Shown here piece by piece: positions 57,797 through 64,000 of a stretch of DNA of 64,000 nt (positions are counted from its first letter, which is position 1; each line of letters starts with the position of its first letter). The DNA lies in contig CM114274.1 of the NCBI GenBank assembly GCA_050084515.1, positions 9,362,001 to 9,426,000 of the forward strand. Direction: 5' to 3'. The position numbers were made by a program, and so were the translations under genes. Under the pieces are notes generated by a model that saw only the letters and a list, made by a program, of their open reading frames with translations, was not told the DNA's origin and ran no database searches. Source of the stretch: Blasia pusilla (lineage: Eukaryota > Marchantiophyta > Marchantiopsida > Blasiales).

Positions 57797-58224
57797 CCTT
57801 GCAAAATTTTAAGGAGAAGGAAAGTCCAACTTAGAACCTAAAAATGAAGAGGTCTTTCTAAACTTGCGCAATAAGACCTTTTAAGGAAAAAGGGGATGTG
57901 CATTTTTCATTGTATATAAGTATATGATCTTAACTTAAAATTTTTCCAATTTTAAATGGAAGGGTATCTAACCTCCTTGCAAAATTTGAAGGAAAATGAA
58001 AGTCCAATCTAAACCCTGAAAATGAAGAGGTCTTTCTAAACTTGCTCTATAAGACCTTCTAAGGAATTAGGTGCTTTGCATTTTTCACTTTATCCAAGTC
58101 TATCCTCTTGACCTGAACTTTTGTCCACTAGTTGACGGATGTATTTTTAACCTCCTTGAAAAATTTCAAAGAAAATGGAAGTCCAACCCAAAGCCCAAAA
58201 ATGAAGAGAAGTTTTTATACTAGG
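57797..58224 (+). repeat. 178-bp tandem satellite, about 2.4 copies
   Basis: Units start at 57797, 57975 and 58154 with the phrase CCTTG(C/A)AAAATTT, giving periods of 178 and 179 bp; the third copy breaks off after about 70 bp. Units share 'gaaagtccaa', 'aatgaagaggtctttctaaacttgc' in shorter pieces, and 'gcatttttca'. The period is the length typical of plant centromeric or subtelomeric satellites, but only a short array is present. E2 abuts its first unit exactly. Confidence 0.88.
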
Positions 58225-58984
58225 TGTGGCGGCAACGCCAATGGTAATTGCCAAGGGGGGCGTATGGCACCAAGGGATGGGGAAGGCTAGAGCGTTGGTA
58301 GTCATAGCGCACATGGCAAACGCCAAGATGCAGAGTATACATGCCCACTGTGCCCCAAGAAACTACTAAGGGAGCGGGCTAGGTCGGCAAGGACGTAGAT
58401 GGCAATTCGTTATATGCAGGTAGGGAAGCGAGTTGCCTTGGTGGGGAGCCCTTGGAGATGCTGGTTGGCATTTTTTTGGGTCATTTTTTCGTTTAGGGAG
58501 TCGTGTGTGGAAGCGGTGCCCATTTTTCTCATGTTCCGCTGGTGGGGGTTGAGAGGGGACTATAGCAGAGTGTAGCGGGTGAGTGAATATCGACGGATTA
58601 GTGGTTCATATCGATAAAAGAGAGAGAACGATACCTTCAGATCTTAATTGCGATTGTTAGGGAGCTGTTAAGTCAAGGCGGCTTGGTAGTCATTTAGGTC
58701 ACTTTGTAATATTTTAGGTTGGAGGTTGGAGTCTTTTAGGTCATAGTTTTTTAGGTTTGACACACTTGAGTAGCCAAAATTGTGGAGGGGGGAGCAAGCA
58801 AGAGATCCGTTCAGAGAGCCACCCATCCGAATAGGTTGGTGTGCCTTGGGTAAGGTGATGAGGAGCTGCAAATGGGGAGGGCTCCATAGGGATCAGTGCT
58901 AGGAGTTATGGCTAGAGTCATTAGGACTCCAAAGATAGGGGAGAGTCGCGTTAGGAGGAGTGGCTAGGGTGATAGGGGCATCCA
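58225..58984. other. Unresolved segment between satellite and E3
   Basis: Moderate GC, no ORF with a domain. The stretch near 58460-58560 shares short words with the E1 leader near 22545-22625 ('gcattt', 'ttttcgt', 'gtgtggaag', 'tgccca'), so part of it may be a diverged E3 leader. That similarity is weak. Confidence 0.35.
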
Positions 58985-59580
58985 AGGCGCAATATGGCTG
59001 AGGAGAGCGTAGCCACCATAAGTTCTGGGCAAGAGCAACCATGAGTATCTATACTACGAGTGCAGCAACGTGGATTTGGAGAGAGGACTGTGGCACCATA
59101 AGCATATGGAGGTTATCGATAGCTTGTGCCACAGAGACCCGCGCCATCATATGTGGCGCAGTTGCAGCAGTAGCCGCCATGTATTATTTGTTGGGCATGC
59201 GGTGGAGCCCATCACAAGCGCGATTGCACCCGTCAGGGTCATGGACACGTGCCTCACCATGGAGGAGGAGATGGTGCTACACCAGGAGGTTATCACTGTG
59301 ACTGTTGTCAGAGGTACGGTCACACATGGGCAAGATGTTTCAGCTTACAGCCTGAACTACGTCCGAACCGAGAGCTAGAGAGGGCACCAGAGCAAGTAAC
59401 TGGTCCAGGTGGGCCTAGAGGTCGTGCACCAAGTGATTTTGTTGGGGGACAAGGATCTGGAGTTGCCCGAGGAGGTGGTGGAGTTTCCTGTGGAGGAGGT
59501 AGAGTTCTACCATCTAGATACGTCGAGGGAGACGCCAGGCGTGAGGCTGGGATGGGTGCATAGATACACTAGCTACAGTA
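58985..59580 (+). pseudogene. E3 gag C-terminal part with intact zinc knuckle
   Basis: Frames 59070-59378 and 59249-59563 overlap. The latter has YHCDCCQRYGHTWARCF, a complete CX2CX4HX4C nucleocapsid knuckle that would bind the element's RNA. Gly-rich and acidic sequence follows. The capsid half is missing at the left, so E3 is 5'-truncated or begins in diverged sequence. Confidence 0.8.
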
Positions 59581-59699
59581 GCACATTTCCACTCTGACAC
59601 TGAGGTTACTTGATGCCGGATCGATGGCATTGACGTCATATGGAGTAGCCAAAGATATGAAGGATCTTGGTTGGATGTGCGGGATTGCCCACATGGAGG

Positions 59700-60153
59700 C
59701 CGCTCCACGAGGTAGTGCCCTTGGCTTTCCCTTGCTGTGGATCGAACTCTGCCAAGGCGATAGTGACCGATGTAGAGTCCTACGCCATCTTGATTGGTGG
59801 AGCAGTGTTGTACCCGATGGTGTTTTCCCTAGATTATTGGGAGGAATTAGCATCCTACAAACTAGGATGGAAGTCTGGTAATGGGCGCCCTAGCTCATTA
59901 CTCGTTTGATTCATCGGTGGAGTGATGGAGGAACGGCTAGGAGAGATGGCGACCTTAGCAGCATTTAGCAATGCCATCACTTGGCTTAGGAATTTGATTG
60001 AGGAACATGTCCACGCAGAGGACACTCATGTTCCTGACATTTCTATGGAGAGGAGTGTCATGGTAGCCACATCATTCCGTGGAGGAGAGGTGCCGCTTTG
60101 GGGCTCGACTGAGGAGCTTCGACGCTTAGTCGCTCAACATGTGCAGACCGCAT
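59700..60153 (+). pseudogene. E3 protease remnant and spacer
   Basis: In E3 the sequence jumps from the gag tail to CAKAIV-type sequence and SYAILIGGAVLYPMVFSLDY, equivalent to the region after the protease active site in E2. The D-S-G-A segment itself is absent, so an internal deletion removed it. The following frame (59922 on, MMEERLGEMATLAAFSNAIT) is a Glu-rich spacer that also exists in degraded form in E1 (about 26560-26790) before the methyltransferase. Confidence 0.75.
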
Positions 60154-61400
60154 TGTCGTATAGTAAGATCACCTACTATGTAAACTCCTCTATCATTAAG
60201 TGTTAGAGAGAGTTTTATTAGTTTTAAGTAAATTAGCCTAGAAAAATGAAATTCTCATGTTTAAACCTCTTTAGGATGACTCATTTGCGTGGGCCCAACT
60301 TTAGGAAAAGAGATAATAAATAAAAGATGGGATTAGAAAAGTAAAGTAGTTGGGTTGGTGTTTTAATGAAACAAAAGCAAAAGTAGTCTTGGTTGGTGGC
60401 TAGGGTAGATGGGATAATTTGGAAGATATGAAGGGAGTAAAGGAGGATATTTTGGAAGAGATAAGAGATGATCTACTTGTGTCAAAATGTGATTGGCTAA
60501 GCCTTGAGAGGAAGCCATGTGACACAAGATAAGATTAGCCCTATTTCGTACTCTTGTGGATCCCTTGTGAATATATAAATAAGAGGGATCTTCAAGGGTT
60601 CATCACCTTCTATTTCACATCTTGAGTTTCTTGTGTCACATCTTGAGTGGATGGTTTTGGGATTTCTTGCTTTCCAATGAGAGTGGATTATTCGTCTTGG
60701 GAGAGTAACTTGACCATGGTCTGGTCTTCAAGAGGATTCAAGAGTGTGGTATGTATGGAGATGAGAGACTTGTCACCTTAGGAGAGTTTAGTCATACTAG
60801 AAACAGTGGATAATTTGGCTTGTTATTTTCCCAATGAGAGTGGATTACCCTTCTTGGGAGAGCAACTCCGCCAAACCCCCATTCTAGAGGAGAGTAGAGG
60901 ATGTTTGTCAAGTATAGATAGGGATGGAGCACGAGTTGTGCCTGATTTTCCTTTCCTTAGCCCATGCCACATCATGATTCTCTTTGTAGATAGACACTGG
61001 TTCATTCGCTATCTAGTTTATCACTTTGGGGAAGCGTTCATGAACCAAGTCATACAATCTCCAACTCCGGTCATTCTTCTTATAGTCATGTACGGAAAGA
61101 CATGGGATTGTACTTTGTATGTCCTTATATAGCAATCCATGGACGTCAATAGGCATGCTCGAGTAGGGTTTAACACCAGTTGTGCTATTTTCCTTATGTA
61201 TAAACGTAAAATAGTTTATAAGAACTTCATAATTAGGAATTTTGGGGTTCCATGTTATGAAGAAGTGATCGCTTCGACACTACCATTCGTGATTCCTATT
61301 GTGAGAGAATGGAGGGTTTACATAATAATTTTGTACTGAAAAAAGAGAATTAATTATAGAGTTCGACTTGCATCAACCACGTCTACTGCAGCTAGAAGGT
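60154..61400 (+). repeat. Repeat S, copy B, embedded in E3
   Basis: About 1.25 kb matching 33703-33134 plus 21887-21203 in reverse complement. E3 sequence lies on both sides, so S is mobile or was moved by rearrangement. The plus strand has a good TATA box (TATATAAATA at about 60572-60581). It also has a frame of about 178 codons (60806-61339) with one TAG at 61130, also in copy A; pieces include RDGARVVPDFPFLSPCHIM and NFGVPCYEEVIASTLPF. The opposite strand also has a long frame with two stops shared by the copies, so the true coding strand is uncertain. Ends read TGTCG and roughly GCTAGAAG; no terminal repeats or target duplication were found. Family unknown. Confidence 0.82.
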
Positions 61401-61447
61401 CCGTCCTTACTCGACGAAAGATTCTCGACACGACAAGGTGAAGTGAG

Positions 61448-62640
61448 ATGTTTGCACCAGAGCGTGACGGGTCAGAGGAACCCCAGGTATCTAGGAGTAC
61501 TACTATGATCCCTTTGGACACCATCCCCATTGTGTGGTGCATCCCAGAGGAGGGTATTCATATGCTGGATCTCTTTGGAGGGATTAACACTGGTTTAGTT
61601 GATGTTTTGCAGACAAGATTGCGCGTGCAGCAGTACTTGTACATGGAGGTTGATGATGTTGCGAGGCACGCTTCGCTTCACCATGTGGCCCAATTACGCC
61701 TCCAATTTCCCGACTTGTTGTCTACGCCTGCTATCCAGGGTTACTGGAGTTCCCTATCGAGGGACATTTCATTGTTGGGGACGCAAGACTTGGAGCGGGT
61801 AGGGACCATAGACTTGGTCATTGCTGGTTGGCCGTGTTGGGGCCAATTGATTGCTGGACGAGGTAGCTAGTTAGTTGACTCTCGGTCCAAGTTTCTTTGG
61901 GAGATGATGCGGATCTTGCCATATTTACAGAAGAATCAGTCTTATTCTCCAACATACATTATGAGAATGTGCCGATTTTGGGCGTTTTGAGGTCTTGCGT
62001 GGTGATGAGTGCACATCAAGTGTGTGCATGGATTGGCCCGAAAGTGTTGTTGGATGCGGCGAGTATAGGTTCACGAGCATATCTCCCGCGTCCTTGATGG
62101 ACCAACTTGGTGCCACAAGAGATTTTGCGGAAGGCGTATGCGAGAGTGGAGCATCCCTTTGATTTATTGGTGGATTCTATTGTGGGTCCAAGTCATCAAT
62201 CATAGGCAATGAGGCACGATGATCGATCTCCGTTGACTGTGATCAACAAGATTGCCATACCATGATCAGCCTTTCACACATTGGTGAGTTTTCTCGCTTT
62301 CTATATATTCAAGGAAGTCGGCTTTGGCTTGGTTTGGGCTGACCAAGTACAACGGTTGGTGGAGCCCAACGTCGATGAGCAAGAGCGAGCGATGGGATTC
62401 CCCACAGGAGTGACGGCTGTACTGTCACTATCAGAGGCATCACGAAGTCATGTGTTGGGTTAGGCAATGGACCAAAACTGCTTGACATGGATTTTCAGCT
62501 TAAGAGTAGCTGAGCACCGTTTTTTGAGGATGCGACAGATCACACTTGTTGCATTGGTGAGCCCCATGCCTACCAAGATGGTTGAGGTAGTGGCTGGGGA
62601 CGAGATCCGAGAAGATCAACATACCACGGATGATTGAGAG
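61448..62640 (+). pseudogene. E3 C5-cytosine DNA methyltransferase
   Basis: Motif I MLDLFGGINTGLVDVL (DLFGG at about 61568-61582), YLYMEVDDVARHASLHHVAQ, then TIDLVIAGWPCWGQLIAGRG: the catalytic Cys is present (61834-61836) but the usual Gln of PCQ is Trp. A stop follows, then ENVPILG (motif VI) in a second frame, VLLDAASIGSRAYLPRP and a stop where E2 has RRWW. The motif IX/X region is clear: ERAMGFPTGVTAVLSLSEAS, VLG, stop, AMDQNCLTW. It confirms the domain is a regular part of the family, in the same place as in E1 and E2. Inactive because of stops, frameshift and the PCW change. Confidence 0.9.
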
Positions 62641-62817
62641 AGACACCCTTGGACTTCTTGGGATGTTTTGCAAGTACGTTAGAAGATGATAGCCACATCA
62701 TCGAGCATGGTTCCGCATACTACACGTGCAGAAGATTCGATTTTGCAGTTGGCTCTAGGGGAGCAATCAAGTTTTGTTGTCCGAGACGGGGTTGCACCAT
62801 AGCAACCACCGACACTT

Positions 62818-64000
62818 GTGTTGGAGAGTCCTACTGTGGTCACGATGGAGACTTGGGAGCCAAATGTGGGCCCTAAGTTGACAGGAGGAGAGCGGCGCCG
62901 GATACACCAGTTCCTTAGGAGTAATAGAAGTTGTTTTGCATTTAGTATGCAGGATTTGGGTACGTTGAAGGGTCCAAGGATCCGCATTGAGTTGTCAAGT
63001 GACACGCCGATCTTCCGACGACCCTACAGGTACACTGACATGGAGAGGGCTTTGATTCATAGTAGGAGCCAGGACTCGGTTGGAGCAAGACTAATGGAGA
63101 TGTCGCATAAAGAGTATGCATCTGCCACTATCATGCCCACCAAGAAGGATGTGCATGGCAACTGGATGGATAGGCGGATGTGTGGAGATTATTGACCTAT
63201 CAATCAACAGATGAAGTCCGATAGGTATGCCATGCCCACCCCTGAGGAAATATTTGATGCAATTGGGCATGCAAAGGTCTTCAGTTCATTGGATTTGCGA
63301 GCTGGATACTATCAGCTGCCTATCAGATTGGAGGACAGGCAGAAGACGACATTTTGGGACATCGATCCTCACGGGAAGGATTGTTTGTACCAATGGTGGT
63401 TCTTACCATTCGGGTTAAAGAACGCCCCGGTTGAGTTTCAGAGGGTCATGGATAGGATCTTGGCAGGTATGGATTTTTCTAGGTGTTATATTGATGACAT
63501 CGTAGTCTTTAGCGCCACGGTTGAGAAGCATGAGCGACATCTAGAGGAGGTGTTTTGACGATTGCAGTTACATGGGTTGAAGCTAGATCCAGGCAAGTGC
63601 AAGTTCTTCTACGACTTGGTTGAGTACTTGGATCATACGATATACCTTGGGGGCCTTGGTGTGCAACAGATAAAGGTAGAGGCTATTTCACGCATTCCAT
63701 GCCCTACAGATGTGAGTCGAGTTCGTGCATTCATGGGATTGGCAAACTTCTATCGACGGTACGTTAAGGGTTTTAGTTTGATTGCAAAGTCGCTAACCTT
63801 GATGACCAAGGTGGATAAGGAGTGGCACTAGGAGGATGAGCAAGAGAGAGCATTTCAGATGCTCAAGGACAGATTGACATCCGCGCCCATATTGAGGAGA
63901 CCGATCAAGGGGCGTCCTTTCCATATGCATACCGATTGGAGAATTTTGGGGCTTGGAGCTGTGCTCATCCAACATGACAATGATGGTAGAGAGTTCATGG
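62818..64000 (+). pseudogene. E3 reverse transcriptase and start of RNase H
   Basis: It reads METWEPNVGPKLTGGERRR, IRIELSSDTPIFRRPYRY, and MPTKKDVHGNWMDRRMCGDY, with a TGA at 63193 where E1 has CGA. It continues KVFSSLDLRAGYYQLPIR, WFLPFGLKNAPVEFQRVM and CYIDDIVVFSATVEKHE. A second TGA (about 63556) stands where E1 has CGA. The thumb shows DVSRVRAFMGLANFYRRYVK, followed after a TAG (63829) by FQMLKDRLTSAPILRRPIKG and HMHTDWRILGLGAVL, the first RNase H Asp. It is cut by the window edge. Confidence 0.92.

Larger units (their letters stand above)
58985..64000 (+). mobile_element. Ty3/gypsy element E3, interrupted and running off the window
   Basis: Third copy of the DNMT-bearing gypsy family. 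Similarity to E1 begins in gag ('gaggagagcgtagccacc', E1 near 24870) and continues through knuckle, protease tail, spacer, methyltransferase and reverse transcriptase to the start of RNase H at the window end. Repeat S copy B is embedded at 60154-61400. The protease active site has been deleted. Closer to E1 than to E2 in the RT region. Confidence 0.9.

Noticed and set aside
60154-61400. Repeat S as a Helitron
   Set aside because: One end reads TC and the other has CTAG nearby, but flanking bases and the palindrome do not fit the A/T insertion rule in both copies.

Overview
This window reads as nuclear DNA of a streptophyte, most likely a non-flowering land plant (bryophyte, fern or lycophyte grade) or a close algal relative. 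The evidence is one intact spliced gene for a plant-type J-domain protein with GT-AG introns of about 230-360 bp, degenerate plant hAT and Helitron genes, and Ty3/gypsy retrotransposons that carry a DNA methyltransferase. The species cannot be fixed from the sequence. Most of the window is decayed transposon in AT-rich spacer. I found no tRNA, rRNA or CRISPR.

Layout. 1-19 kb: AT-rich spacer with a dead hAT transposase (about 4.0-5.6 kb, +), a dead PIF1/Helitron helicase piece (8.1-8.75 kb, -), a (GA)n microsatellite and a 480-bp inverted-repeat structure (17.0-17.4 kb). 19.2-34.3 kb: a degenerate Helitron. Its Rep half (19.2-21.2 kb) and its helicase tail (33.7-34.3 kb) are now 12 kb apart, separated by a roughly 1.25-kb repeat 'S' that was itself split by gypsy copy E1 (21.9-33.1 kb). 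34.3-40 kb: AT-rich spacer with two short non-autonomous Helitrons. 40.5-46 kb: the single convincing host gene, a 983-aa J-protein in five exons. 46-52 kb: spacer, two more short Helitrons and a LINE reverse-transcriptase scrap. 52.5-57.8 kb: gypsy copy E2, joined to the LINE piece through a perfect fold-back. 57.8-58.2 kb: a 178-bp tandem satellite. 59-64 kb: gypsy copy E3, interrupted by a second, inverted copy of S and running off the window end.

The most interesting object is the gypsy family E1/E2/E3. Its domain order is gag (CCHC knuckle), protease, C5-cytosine DNA methyltransferase, reverse transcriptase, RNase H, integrase, PHD finger. The methyltransferase has motifs I, IV, VI, VIII, IX and X in the canonical order and most resembles DNMT3-type enzymes. 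The PHD finger follows integrase, where many plant gypsy elements have a chromodomain. A mobile element with both a writer of DNA methylation and a putative histone-tail reader suggests control of its own chromatin. All three copies are broken by stops and frameshifts, and several stops are CGA to TGA or CAG to TAG when the copies are compared, as expected from deamination of methylated cytosine. E1 also has an unusual terminal arrangement that a simple two-LTR element does not explain.
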